This document shows positions 1 to 8,524 of a stretch of DNA of 43,565 nt, in pieces. Origin of the DNA: Lachnospiraceae bacterium (GTDB lineage: Bacteria > Bacillota > Clostridia > Lachnospirales > Lachnospiraceae); NCBI GenBank assembly GCA_024685315.1, contig JAIKVW010000042.1:1-43565 (forward strand), read 5' to 3'. The notes under the pieces were generated by a model. It saw only the letters and a list, made by a program, of their open reading frames with translations, ran no database searches and was not told the DNA's origin. Every line of letters starts with the position of its first letter. Positions within the stretch are counted from its first letter, which is position 1. The position numbers were made by a program, and so were the translations under genes.

Positions 1-1678
1 AGCAGAAAGCGAGAGCGAAGCTGCAGAAACAGAGAGCGCAGCTCCCGAGACAGAAGCTGTTGTACCTGAAGTTGACGGCGTTGTAGTAAATGCCTGCATC
101 GCCAGCGAGCCCGAGACCATCGATCCCGGCCTGATTTCATCCGTTGACGGATCGACCTACACCCAGCACCAGTTCGAGAACCTTATGAAGTATGCTCAGA
201 CCGGTGAGGCTATGGATGAGAGCGGCAACATCATCGGCACACAGATCGTTCCCGGACAGGCAGCTGATTATCCTGAGGTTTCCGAGGATCAGACAGTTTA
301 TACCTTTACGCTTCGTGACGACATTTTCTGGTCAGACGGCGAGCCCGTTGAAGCAGAAGATTTCGTATACGCATGGCGCAGGGTCGTAGATCCCGCAACC
401 GCATCCGAGTACGGATACTTCCTTGACGGCATCGTTCTTAACGCTTCAGCTATCCAGGCAGGCGAGAAGGATCCTTCCGAGCTTGGTATCGAGGCAGTTG
501 ACGCGAAGACCCTCAAGATCACACTTGAGTCCCCTTGCGCTTATTTTCTTGAGGTCTGCGCATTCGCATCCCTTATGCCTCTTCGTGAGGACGTGGTCGA
601 GGCAGGCAGCTCCTGGACAGATCCCGAGAATATAGTTGTAAACGGCCCTTACAAGGTAACCAAGTGGGTCCATGACAGCTATATCCAGATGGAAAAGAAC
701 GACAAATACTATGATTACGAGAACCTTGGTCCCGATGCGATCGTTTGGTGGCTGTCAGACAGCGAGGACAACATCCTTCAGTCTTATCAGTCAGGCGCTT
801 ACAATTTCATCGACACCATCGCTGCAGATATGATCGAAAGCCTTAAGGCTTCCGGCGACTGCTTCGTACTTCCGTACGTAGGAACCTACTATCTGTACCT
901 CAACTGCACTAAAGTCACTGACTGGCGTGTACGTGCAGCTATGACCCTTTCAATCGACCGCGAAAACATTGTTAATAATGTTACCAAGGGCGGCCAGGTT
1001 CCTGCTACCGGACTTGTAGCAGCAGGTATCCTTGATTCTACCGGAACTGACTTCTCAACTGGCGTTTCCGAGCTTGGAGCTATCTACAACACCCTTCAGG
1101 CAAAGTATCCTGATGCGGATCTCAGCACCTACAGCGGCCGCTGCGAACTTGCGCAGGAACTTTACAACGAAGCAGTAGAAGAGGGCGCATGGGATCCTAA
1201 CACCACTATCGTCTACAACTTCAACACCAGTGATACCCACAAGGCAATCGCAGAAGCATGCGGTTCCGACTGGGAGGACGTTCTCGGACTTTCAATCACC
1301 ACTCAGAACCAGGAGTGGGCTACCTACACCAACGGCCTCGGTGAAGGCACATTTGGCGTTGCACGTCTCGGCTGGATCGCAGACTACAACGACCCTGTAA
1401 CCTACCTCGAACTGTTCACTACCGGCAACTCCTACAACTACGGCAGCTACTCCGATGCCAACTTTGACGAGAAGATCGCTTCTGCCAAGACACTGCTTGC
1501 AAGCACTGAGCGTGATGCTCTCCTCTATGAAGCAGAAGAGACCCTCTTTGGCGAAGGCGGCTTCCCTGTATGCCCGGTTTACTATTACACCCAGCTGTAC
1601 TGCATGAAGGGTTGGACCAACGTAGGATTCACCTCGTTCGGTTACTTCTTCTTCACATATGCACAGCCTGCAGAGTAA
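1..1678 (+). CDS. Oligopeptide ABC transporter substrate-binding lipoprotein, 5'-truncated
   Basis: The reading frame is open from base 2, so the gene begins before the window; the ATG at 185 is internal. The first ~20 visible residues are a Glu/Ala/Ser/Thr-rich linker, as found between the lipidated Cys and the folded domain of Gram-positive binding lipoproteins. The body fits the SBP_bac_5 (OppA/DppA) family: an early ETIDPGL stretch, then FTLRDDIFWSDGEPVEAEDF, a classic signature, and a C-terminal half rich in aromatic residues. It should capture peptides outside the membrane and deliver them to a permease/ATPase complex. No permease or ATPase gene follows; a strong terminator lies 25 bases downstream, so this is the last gene of its operon or stands alone. 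Peptide specificity cannot be read. Confidence 0.9.
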   Translation, partial: AESESEAAETESAAPETEAVVPEVDGVVVNACIASEPETIDPGLISSVDGSTYTQHQFENLMKYAQTGEAMDESGNIIGTQIVPGQAADYPEVSEDQTVYTFTLRDDIFWSDGEPVEAEDFVYAWRRVVDPATASEYGYFLDGIVLNASAIQAGEKDPSELGIEAVDAKTLKITLESPCAYFLEVCAFASLMPLREDVVEAGSSWTDPENIVVNGPYKVTKWVHDSYIQMEKNDKYYDYENLGPDAIVWWLSDSEDNILQSYQSGAYNFIDTIAADMIESLKASGDCFVLPYVGTYYLYLNCTKVTDWRVRAAMTLSIDRENIVNNVTKGGQVPATGLVAAGILDSTGTDFSTGVSELGAIYNTLQAKYPDADLSTYSGRCELAQELYNEAVEEGAWDPNTTIVYNFNTSDTHKAIAEACGSDWEDVLGLSITTQNQEWATYTNGLGEGTFGVARLGWIADYNDPVTYLELFTTGNSYNYGSYSDANFDEKIASAKTLLASTERDALLYEAEETLFGEGGFPVCPVYYYTQLYCMKGWTNVGFTSFGYFFFTYAQPAE

Positions 1679-1703
1679 TATGTTTTAAAGGTTAAATAAT
1701 AAG

Positions 1704-1790
1704 AGGATCTTGTCGTCTGGTCTCGTGCGGAAACATGCTTATCGCAAATCGTTTACTGCACGAGACCAGCGGCAGGGTCCTATTTTCTTA
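1704..1790 (+). terminator. Long terminator hairpin of the peptide-binding gene, with a conserved apical loop
   Basis: A perfect 12-bp stem pairs 1717-1728 with 1758-1769. It is extended outward by about 12 more pairs, some of them G-U, to 1704-1715 with 1770-1781. A T-rich run follows at 1781-1797. The apex (1731-1754) starts AAACATGCT and ends CAAATCGTTT and recurs almost unchanged in the prfC terminator at 2346-2369 on the other strand, although the stems are unrelated. Confidence 0.8.
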
Positions 1791-2325
1791 TTCTTTATAC
1801 TGACATTTGCTGAGTAAAAATCCGGGCTCCTGCATGAGAACAGCGCCGGAGCTCTTCTTGATTTTGCATATATTATTCCGGAACCTGGAAGAAGGGCAGG
1901 GGGTGCCTGGCATTCCGTTTTTTCAAACTGGCTCCGTTTTCTTTAAAAGAGGCATGTCTGAGGCTGTCTTTTTGGAATCGGACATACCCTAAAATATGTC
2001 AGAATGCCAATAACAATTATCAGGCACACCACCTCTTTTCTAAGAGGCTGTATGCCAGATAGCAGGAAACCGCCCGGCTGACACCTAATAGCGGTGTCTA
2101 CCGGGCGGTTATAAACAGATGACATATCAGGTAATATTCTAAGGAGCGGTGCCTGATACATAAAAAGCCGGATCTGGCATATCGCGGGGTATGCCTGATC
2201 TGGAAAAGAAAGCCAAAAGGCACCACATCCACAAAAATGCTGGTGCCTTTTGGATCGGAAGTGAGAACAGGCCCCGGCGATAATCCTTCCTGAGAATTAC
2301 ACCAGAGCTTTCCTTTCAGCCAAAA
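1782..2325. other. Gene-free, hairpin-rich intergenic region
   Basis: No convincing gene is present; two ORFs of 61 and 72 codons have no good ribosome binding site and look accidental. The stretch is dense in inverted repeats. TGGCATTC at 1908-1915 pairs with 2002-2009. TATCAGGCAC at 2018-2027 pairs with 2149-2158. TATGCCAGAT at 2051-2060 pairs with 2172-2181. A 10-bp stem pairs 2068-2077 with 2101-2110, with an inner GACACC/GGTGTC hairpin. TATCAGG at 2125-2131 pairs with 2152-2158. GGCATA at 2176-2181 can alternatively pair with 2190-2195. A 13-bp stem pairs 2213-2225 with 2240-2252. Several pairings exclude each other. It could be a structured RNA or a decayed repeat cluster. Confidence 0.5.
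2213..2252 (-). terminator. Terminator-like 13-bp hairpin
   Basis: CCAAAAGGCACCA (2213-2225) pairs perfectly with TGGTGCCTTTTGG (2240-2252). On the minus strand a T-rich run follows (complement of 2200-2211), so it may be a second, backup terminator for the prfC transcript. On the plus strand the T's lie inside the stem and the signal is weaker. Confidence 0.4.
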
Positions 2326-2390
2326 AGATAATACCTGTCCTGCGGCAAACGATTTGCGATGAGCATGTTTGCGCGGGACAGGTATTATCT
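2322..2390 (-). terminator. prfC terminator hairpin, with the same conserved apical loop
   Basis: A perfect 15-bp stem pairs 2326-2340 with 2376-2390 and starts only six bases after the prfC stop codon. Read on the minus strand it is followed by five T's (2326-2322). Its apex, the minus strand of 2346-2369, matches the apex of the terminator at 1704-1790 with one C/T difference. Both apices point the same way relative to their own transcript. Confidence 0.8.
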
Positions 2391-2395
2391 GTCTC

Positions 2396-3988
2396 TTACC
2401 ACCTTCCGAACTCGGAAAGCTTTAACCCTTTGTTCTTTTCAAGTACTGACTTTACTGCCCATTCGTGGATGAAGAGCAGGAGAGGGGCGCCCTTGAGGTC
2501 CTTGATCCTCTTCATGTCGCTGGTGCCGATGATGCCGGCGGGGTCGACTTCGTCGGGATTCTCGATCCAGCGGATGTACTCGTGAGGCATACCGTCCATG
2601 CGGATCTCGACACCGTACTCGGATTTAAGCCTGTAGACCAGCACGTCGAACTGCAGGACGCCGACGACCCCGACGATGATCTCCTCCATTCCGGTGTTGT
2701 ACTCCTGGAATATCTGGATCGCGCCTTCCTGGGCGATCTGGCTGACGCCCTTGACGAACTGTTTGCGCTTCATTGTGTCGACAGGACGAACCTTTGCGAA
2801 GTGCTCAGGGGCGAAGGTCGGGATGCCTTCGAAGGCAAATTTCTTGCCCGGGGTGCAGATGGTGTCGCCGATCGAGAAGATGCCGGGGTCGAAGACCCCG
2901 ATGATGTCCCCGGTGTAGGCCTCCGAAATGACTTTGCGGTCCTGTGCCATCAGCTGCTGGGGCTGTTGGAGGCGGAATCTGCGTCCGCTCTGGACGTGGA
3001 GCACGTCCTTTTCCGCGTCAAATTTGCCTGAGCAGATCCTCATGAAAGCTATCCTGTCCCTGTGGGCAGGGTTCATATTGGCCTGGATCTTGAATATAAA
3101 GGCTGAAAAGTCCGGCGAGAACGGATCTACCGGGCCCTGGTCTGTGCTTCTTGCCCTAGGGGCTTCGGTCATTTCGAGGAAATAATCAAGGAATATCCCG
3201 ATACCGAAGTTGTTAAGCGCCGAGCCGAAGAATACCGGGGAGAGGAGCCCGTTCGATACCGCCTCCTGGTCAAACTCGTCGCTTGCTCCGTCGAGCAGCT
3301 CAATGTCGTCAAAGAGGTGCTCGTAGAGCTGGTCGCCGAGAGCTCCTTTGAGGTCGGGCGAGTCGAGCGCGAGGTCATTGTCGGTGGCCTCTTTCATGCC
3401 GTTGCTGATCTCAGTGTAGGCGTGGACGTGCCGGGTGCGGCGGTCGTATATGCCTTTGAAATCACGCCCGCTGCCAATCGGCCAGTTGACCGGGCAGGTA
3501 TGGATCCCGAGCACCGATTCGATGTTGTCCATGAGCTCGAAAGGATCCATGGCGTCGCGGTCGAGCTTGTTGATGAATGTGAAGATCGGGATGTGCCTCA
3601 GGACGCAGACCTTGAACAGCTTGATGGTCTGGGCCTCAACACCTTTTGAGGCGTCGATGACCATTACCGCAGAGTCGGCTGCCATGAGGGTGCGGTAAGT
3701 GTCCTCGGAGAAGTCCTGGTGTCCCGGGGTGTCGAGGATATTGATGCAGTAGCCCTCATATTCGAACTGCATGACGGAGGAAGTGACCGAGATGCCTCGT
3801 TCCTTTTCTATGCCCATCCAGTCGGACACAGCGTGTTTTGAAGTGTGCTTTCCCTTTACGGAGCCGGCCTGGTTGATGGCGCCGCCGTAGAGGAGAAATT
3901 TTTCGGTAAGCGTAGTTTTGCCGGCGTCAGGATGCGAGATTATCGCAAATGTGCGCCGGCGTGATATCTCTCTGGTTAAGTCTGACAT
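2396..3988 (-). CDS. prfC: Peptide chain release factor 3 (RF3)
   Basis: RF3 is the translational GTPase that removes RF1/RF2 from the ribosome after peptide release. The 530-residue length is normal. The GTPase motifs are all present: P-loop HPDAGKTTL at residues 19-27, the switch I region with the GISVTSS segment at about 65-71, DTPGHQDF at 86-93 and NKLD at about 140. The C-terminal third has the RF3-type domain with VVGVLQFDVLVYRLKSEYG. The ATG at 3988 is preceded by GAGAGG on the minus strand. It lies 9 bases after degV, so the two are probably cotranscribed. The initial SRRRTFAIISHPDAGK is diagnostic for RF3 rather than EF-G or TetM. Confidence 0.95.
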   Translation of the reverse strand: MSDLTREISRRRTFAIISHPDAGKTTLTEKFLLYGGAINQAGSVKGKHTSKHAVSDWMGIEKERGISVTSSVMQFEYEGYCINILDTPGHQDFSEDTYRTLMAADSAVMVIDASKGVEAQTIKLFKVCVLRHIPIFTFINKLDRDAMDPFELMDNIESVLGIHTCPVNWPIGSGRDFKGIYDRRTRHVHAYTEISNGMKEATDNDLALDSPDLKGALGDQLYEHLFDDIELLDGASDEFDQEAVSNGLLSPVFFGSALNNFGIGIFLDYFLEMTEAPRARSTDQGPVDPFSPDFSAFIFKIQANMNPAHRDRIAFMRICSGKFDAEKDVLHVQSGRRFRLQQPQQLMAQDRKVISEAYTGDIIGVFDPGIFSIGDTICTPGKKFAFEGIPTFAPEHFAKVRPVDTMKRKQFVKGVSQIAQEGAIQIFQEYNTGMEEIIVGVVGVLQFDVLVYRLKSEYGVEIRMDGMPHEYIRWIENPDEVDPAGIIGTSDMKRIKDLKGAPLLLFIHEWAVKSVLEKNKGLKLSEFGRW

Positions 3989-3997
3989 ATTAGCCTC

Positions 3998-4855
3998 TCA
4001 GATTTTATGGGTAGCGGTGATTGCCAGCGCTCCGGGGCCGATGTGGCATGAAACGCTGAGCGAGAGCGGGGCGTGGTAGATCTCGATGCCCGGGAACTCA
4101 GTCATGATGTCGCCGAGCCAGTTCTCGATCCCGGGGCCGGGGGTGTAGGACGCGTCGATCTGTACGTCGCTTCCGTCTCTGGTACGGCTCAGGAGCTCGC
4201 AGTCCTTGCGGATCGCTTCGAGCATGATGTTGCATGCCTGCCTTACAGTGCGGGCTTTGGCAAAGGCGTCAAGCCTTTCGCCTCTGATCTGGAGCACCGG
4301 CTTTATCTTCAGCAGGCTTCCGATAGCAGCAGCCATCGGGGTGATCCGCCCGCCTTTTTTAAGATAGGTGAGGGTATCTACCATGATGTATATGCTGGAA
4401 TAGGGCCCTTCTTCTTCCAGGAGCTTCCTGATGTCGGCGGCAGGCATTCCCTTGCCGGCGAGCGACATCGCTTCAAGGACGGACTGACGCATGGTGACGG
4501 AGATCCGGTGGTTATCGACTACCTGGACCCTGCCCTCGTAATCCTCGGCGAGGAGGCGCGCGGTCTGGCATGAGCCTGAAAGCCCGCTCGACATGGGAAT
4601 ATAAACGAGATCGTCATATTGCGAGAGTACCTCGTCCCAGAGCCCGGTCACCTGGGCGGGAGAGGGCTGCGACGTGAAGATCTCGGCCCCGGAAGCAAGC
4701 TTTTCGTAAAACTCTTCCTGCGTGATCGTCAGATCTTCAAAATATTCTTTGCCGCCGATATCGAACGGCATGGGCAGCACTCTGATACCAAGTTCCCCGG
4801 CTTCTTTTTGAGTGATACCGCTGTTGCTGTCAGTGACAATCGCTGTTCTGCTCAA
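3998..4855 (-). CDS. DegV family fatty-acid-binding protein (FakB-like)
   Basis: DegV proteins bind one fatty acid; FakB members present it to the kinase FakA for phosphorylation and entry into phospholipid synthesis. The N-terminus TAIVTDSNSGI, the loop MSSGLSGSCQTARLL and the segment DTLTYLKKGGRITPMAAAIG are hallmarks. I chose the TTG at 4855-4853 as start (285 residues). It has an AGGAGAGAGG ribosome binding site about 8 bases upstream and gives the usual N-terminus; an in-frame ATG at 4933 would add 26 residues that do not look like the family. prfC follows after 9 bases. No FakA (DAK2-type kinase) gene is in the window, so a FakB role is inferred from the family only. Confidence 0.88.
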   Translation of the reverse strand: MSRTAIVTDSNSGITQKEAGELGIRVLPMPFDIGGKEYFEDLTITQEEFYEKLASGAEIFTSQPSPAQVTGLWDEVLSQYDDLVYIPMSSGLSGSCQTARLLAEDYEGRVQVVDNHRISVTMRQSVLEAMSLAGKGMPAADIRKLLEEEGPYSSIYIMVDTLTYLKKGGRITPMAAAIGSLLKIKPVLQIRGERLDAFAKARTVRQACNIMLEAIRKDCELLSRTRDGSDVQIDASYTPGPGIENWLGDIMTEFPGIEIYHAPLSLSVSCHIGPGALAITATHKI

Positions 4856-4949
4856 AATTCTATCCTCTCTCCTGCAGCTGCTTGTGTAAGGTAAACAAAA
4901 ATCGTGCCTGAAACCTCGCAGCCCTCCGGACATACTTATCCAATATTAA

Positions 4950-4970
4950 TTCAAATTTGAAGTCATTATA
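4950..4970 (-). promoter_or_regulatory. degV promoter -10 with adjacent palindrome
   Basis: On the minus strand TATAAT (4970-4965) is preceded by TGT, giving an extended -10; the -35 is poor. TTCAAATTTGAA at 4950-4961 is a perfect 12-bp palindrome over the expected transcription start, where a repressor could act. Confidence 0.4.
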
Positions 4971-5049
4971 ACAAATTTCTTAACAGATTACATTACTCAA
5001 AACATCGATTTTGTAGCGAAAAAGGCTTGTTTTGTGCTTTTTTTAAGAC

Positions 5050-5077
5050 TTGCCAATTAGTTTTCTTATGGTAAAAT
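5050..5077 (+). promoter_or_regulatory. hppA promoter
   Basis: TTGCCA (5050-5055), a 16-base spacer and TAAAAT (5072-5077) form a sigma-70-type promoter. A TG one base before the -10 makes it an extended -10. Transcription would start near 5085, about 60 bases before the hppA ATG. Confidence 0.6.
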
Positions 5078-5147
5078 ATTGCTATTGGAAAAAAATATAA
5101 AAACTTTATTAAAATCCAAAAGGAATCAAGTTAAGGAGATGGAGACA

Positions 5148-7139
5148 ATGAACACTTACATGTTGATCGCGGCTGTCTGTGCCGTAATCGCTCTCCTTTT
5201 CGCAGCATTCCTTACCGCAAGGGTAAAGAAGACTGACGAAGGGACCGACAGGATGAAGGAGATCGCATCGGCTATCGCCGATGGCGCAAAGGCCTTCCTG
5301 TTCTCTGAGTACAAGATACTCATTATTTTCATTATAGTCCTTTTTGTCGTGCTTATCCCGCTGAGAGGGATCCTGACGGCTGTGTGCTTCCTGGTGGGAG
5401 CAGGCTTCTCGATCCTCGCAGGATACATCGGCATGAACGTTGCTACCAAGGCTAATGTCCGCACTGCCAACGCAGCAAGAACCGGCGGGATGCCCCGGGC
5501 TCTGACCGTGGCTTTCTCAGGCGGCGCTGTTATGGGTATGTGCGTTGCAGGTCTTGGACTTCTCGGAGTAGCTATTATTTACGGTATTACAGGAAACGCT
5601 GACATTCTCTTCGGATTCAGCCTCGGAGCTTCCTCCATCGCGCTTTTCGCGCGTGTCGGAGGCGGTATCTATACCAAGGCTGCAGACGTCGGCGCCGACC
5701 TTGTTGGTAAGGTCGAGGCAGGAATCCCTGAGGATGACCCCAGGAACCCTGCGGTTATTGCTGATAACGTCGGCGACAACGTTGGTGACGTTGCCGGTAT
5801 GGGCGCTGACCTTTTCGAGTCATATGTTGGATCCCTGATTTCAGCTATCACTCTTGGTATCGCTACCGCGGGCGGTGATTCCGTTCTTGCGAACAGCCAG
5901 GCAATCTTCCCGGCACTCATTTCCGCAGTCGGCATCATCAGCTCTGTAATCGGTTCCATGCTTGTCAAGGGCAAGGACGGCACGAACCCTCAGAAGGCTC
6001 TTAACGCCGGAACTTACATCGCATCAGCTATCGTTGTTGTAGGTTCTATCGTTCTCAGCCTTACCGTTCTTCATAAGGCAGGCCCCGCAATCGCTATTAT
6101 CGCAGGCCTTATCGTTGGACTTGTAATCGGTATCATCACCCAGGTCTACACTGCCGCTGAATACAGATCGGTTAAGAAGATCGCAGAGCAGTCCGAGACC
6201 GGCGCGGCTACCACCGTTATTTCCGGTCTTGCAGTCGGAATGCAGTCGACCGCTATCCCGATCATCCTGATCTGCGTAGGTATTTTCATCGCATTCGCTT
6301 CCTGCGGACTTTACGGCATTGCGCTTGCAGCTGTCGGAATGCTTTCCACCACCGGTATCACTGTAGCGGTCGACGCATACGGTCCTATCGCTGATAACGC
6401 TGGCGGTATCGCAGAGATGTCCGGACTTGACGAGAGCGTTCGTGAGATCACCGACTCCCTCGACGCAGTCGGAAATACCACGGCTGCAATGGGCAAAGGT
6501 TTCGCTATCGGTTCCGCAGCCCTCACAGCAATGGCTCTTTTCATGACCTATGCTGACGCGGTTAAGCTTGAAGCTATCAACTGCCTCAACCATACAACTA
6601 TCGTTGGCCTCCTCATCGGCGGAATGCTTCCTTTCCTGTTCTCTTCATTCACCATGGAGTCGGTTTCCAAGGCTGCATACAAGATGATCGAGGAAGTAAG
6701 GCGCCAGTTCCATTCGGATCCCGGCATCCTTGCAGGAACCTCCAGGCCTGACTACAAGACCTGTGTAGCCATCTCCACGCAGGCAGCTCTTAAAGAGATG
6801 ATCATCCCCGGCGTTATGGCAGTTGCAGTTCCTATCGTCGTTGGTGTTCTTCTCGGTGCAGAGGCAGTAGGCGGAATGCTTGCAGGCTCTCTTGTTACCG
6901 GTGTCCTCATGGCGATCTTCATGTCCAACTCCGGCGGAGCATGGGACAATGCGAAGAAGTACATCGAGAACGGAAATCACGGCGGCAAGGGCAGCGAAGC
7001 TCACAAGGCAGCAGTTGTCGGCGATACGATCGGCGATCCTTTCAAGGATACATCAGGACCTTCCATCAACATCCTGATCAAGCTCATGACCATCGTTGCT
7101 CTGATCTTCAGCTCCTGCTTCATCGGTATCCTTCTGTAA
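5148..7139 (+). CDS. hppA: Membrane-bound ion-translocating pyrophosphatase (K+-dependent type)
   Basis: This integral membrane enzyme couples hydrolysis of pyrophosphate to H+ or Na+ export. I chose the ATG at 5148 (663 residues), 9 bases after AAGGAG; a TTG at 5079 lies inside the promoter region. The catalytic loop, with [18 protein letters not shown] followed by the [20 protein letters not shown] stretch, begins near residue 180. About 16 hydrophobic segments are spread along the protein. [10 protein letters not shown] (442-451) has Ala446 and Gly449, the pattern of K+-dependent enzymes, where K+-independent ones have Lys and Thr. Whether H+ or Na+ is pumped is not decided here. Codon use is strongly biased, suggesting high expression. 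It stands alone between its promoter and a terminator. Confidence 0.95.
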   Translation: MNTYMLIAAVCAVIALLFAAFLTARVKKTDEGTDRMKEIASAIADGAKAFLFSEYKILIIFIIVLFVVLIPLRGILTAVCFLVGAGFSILAGYIGMNVATKANVRTANAARTGGMPRALTVAFSGGAVMGMCVAGLGLLGVAIIYGITGNADILFGFSLGASSIALFARVGGGIYTKAADVGADLVGKVEAGIPEDDPRNPAVIADNVGDNVGDVAGMGADLFESYVGSLISAITLGIATAGGDSVLANSQAIFPALISAVGIISSVIGSMLVKGKDGTNPQKALNAGTYIASAIVVVGSIVLSLTVLHKAGPAIAIIAGLIVGLVIGIITQVYTAAEYRSVKKIAEQSETGAATTVISGLAVGMQSTAIPIILICVGIFIAFASCGLYGIALAAVGMLSTTGITVAVDAYGPIADNAGGIAEMSGLDESVREITDSLDAVGNTTAAMGKGFAIGSAALTAMALFMTYADAVKLEAINCLNHTTIVGLLIGGMLPFLFSSFTMESVSKAAYKMIEEVRRQFHSDPGILAGTSRPDYKTCVAISTQAALKEMIIPGVMAVAVPIVVGVLLGAEAVGGMLAGSLVTGVLMAIFMSNSGGAWDNAKKYIENGNHGGKGSEAHKAAVVGDTIGDPFKDTSGPSINILIKLMTIVALIFSSCFIGILL

Positions 7140-7165
7140 TTAATAAGGCAAAATAAAAATCATAC

Positions 7166-7200
7166 GTCCCGTGCAGGCGAGAACCTGCACGGGACTTTTG
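7166..7200 (+). terminator. hppA terminator
   Basis: GTCCCGTGCAGG (7166-7177) pairs perfectly with CCTGCACGGGAC (7184-7195) around a 6-base loop and is followed by TTTTG. Confidence 0.85.
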
Positions 7201-7247
7201 CGCGTGAAAGAGCTCTGCATTCTTCACGAGCAATTGCATCTAAACTG

Positions 7248-7256
7248 TGGTATAAT
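7248..7256 (+). promoter_or_regulatory. pepT extended -10 promoter
   Basis: TGG directly precedes TATAAT at 7251-7256, an extended -10. No good -35 lies at the usual distance. The start would be near 7263, leaving a leader of about 20 bases. Confidence 0.5.
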
Positions 7257-7283
7257 ACAGAAAAATTCTGTGAGGTAAAAAAT

Positions 7284-8516
7284 ATGCGTGCTTATGAACG
7301 TTTGCTTAGATATGTTAAGGTTTGGACAACCAGCGATGACGACAGCGATACAGTCCCTACCACCGCGAGGCAGTTCGACCTCGCCAGGATCCTGGTTGAT
7401 GAGATGAAGGAGCTGGGGATCGAGGACGCGAGAGTAGATGATATGTGCTACGTCTACGGAAGCATCCCTGCGGCCCCGTGCTGCGAGGAAGCTCCCGCGA
7501 TGGGTTTCATTGCCCACATGGACACCGCTCCGGATTTTAACGGCGAGAACGTTCAGCCTAGACTGATAGAGAATTATGACGGCGGAGAAGTAGTGCTCGG
7601 CACGAGCGGCAGGGTGCTCTCTCCGGAACAGTTCCCCTACCTTCCTGATCTTGCGGGAAGGACGCTTATCGTGACCGACGGAACGACCCTTCTCGGCTCC
7701 GATGACAAGTCCGGGATCGCTGAGATACTGACGGCGGTTGAGCGCATCCGCGAAGAAGGGATCCCCCACGGGAAGCTCTGCATCGCTTTTACTCCGGACG
7801 AGGAGGTTGGCCGTGGCCCGCATCATTTCAATGTGAAGGAATTCGGTGCGGATTTTGCGTACACCCTGGACGGCGGGATCGAAGGCGAGATAGTATATGA
7901 GAACTTTAACGCGGCAGGAGCGGAGATCACCGTGAACGGCTTCAACGTCCATCCGGGCAGCGCGAAGGACACAATGATTAACGCTGTGCTGGTAGCGCTG
8001 GAGCTGAATTCGATGCTTCCCGCGGGGGACGTTCCGGCAAAGACCGAGGGCTACGAAGGCTTCTTCCACCTGATGGATATCCGGGGAAATGTCGAGAAGA
8101 CCGAGATGGCTTATATTATCCGCGATCACAGCATGGAGACCTTCAAGGCCCGCAAGGAGATGCTTGCGCACGCGGTCAAGGTCCTCAACGAGAAGTACGG
8201 AGAGGGCACGGTCTGCCTTGAGATGAGGGACCAGTATTACAATATGTCCGAGAAGATAATGCCGCATTTCCACCTTATTGAGAATGCGAAGGCAGCAGCA
8301 GAAGAGGCCGGAGCAGCTCCGGTGATCATGCCCGAGAGGGGCGGAACCGACGGGGCCCAGCTTTCGTTCATGGGGCTGCCCTGCCCGAATATCGGGACCG
8401 GCGGATTTGCCTTCCACGGACCTTACGAGCACGCAACGGTCGAGGGACTTGACCTTTCGGTTGAGATCGTGCTCGGTATCATTAAACGCTATGCAGCCTG
8501 GAAAGGCAGGGAATAG
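7284..8516 (+). CDS. pepT: Peptidase T (tripeptide aminopeptidase)
   Basis: PepT is a cytosolic di-zinc M20 peptidase that removes the N-terminal residue of tripeptides. The 410-residue length is standard. The metal-site motifs are in order: GFIAHMDTAPDFNG near residues 74-87 (His and Asp ligands), LLGSDDKSGIAEIL near 138-151 (bridging Asp), FTPDEEVGRG near 171-180 (catalytic Glu followed by a ligand Glu), TLDGG near 196, and a C-terminal GGFAFHGPYEH with the last His ligand. The dimerisation/lid domain lies between. The start follows GTGAGG. It probably shares a transcript with the methyltransferase 8 bases downstream. With the peptide-binding protein at the window start, it hints at peptide use. 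Confidence 0.95.
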   Translation: MRAYERLLRYVKVWTTSDDDSDTVPTTARQFDLARILVDEMKELGIEDARVDDMCYVYGSIPAAPCCEEAPAMGFIAHMDTAPDFNGENVQPRLIENYDGGEVVLGTSGRVLSPEQFPYLPDLAGRTLIVTDGTTLLGSDDKSGIAEILTAVERIREEGIPHGKLCIAFTPDEEVGRGPHHFNVKEFGADFAYTLDGGIEGEIVYENFNAAGAEITVNGFNVHPGSAKDTMINAVLVALELNSMLPAGDVPAKTEGYEGFFHLMDIRGNVEKTEMAYIIRDHSMETFKARKEMLAHAVKVLNEKYGEGTVCLEMRDQYYNMSEKIMPHFHLIENAKAAAEEAGAAPVIMPERGGTDGAQLSFMGLPCPNIGTGGFAFHGPYEHATVEGLDLSVEIVLGIIKRYAAWKGRE

Positions 8517-8524
8517 GACTTTAA

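Noticed and set aside
1719-1768. tRNA or small structured RNA such as a riboswitch
   Set aside because: No tRNA arms; the element ends a transcript and is followed by T's, so a terminator explains it.
1807-2161. Two overlapping ORFs of 61 and 72 codons on opposite strands
   Set aside because: No ribosome binding site, unusual composition, and they cover inverted repeats that explain the region better.
2465-3031. 188-codon plus-strand ORF opposite prfC
   Set aside because: Antisense shadow of a fully conserved prfC; no promoter or ribosome binding site.
7224-8432. 402-codon minus-strand ORF opposite pepT
   Set aside because: Long only because of GC-rich codon structure of pepT, which has complete catalytic motifs.
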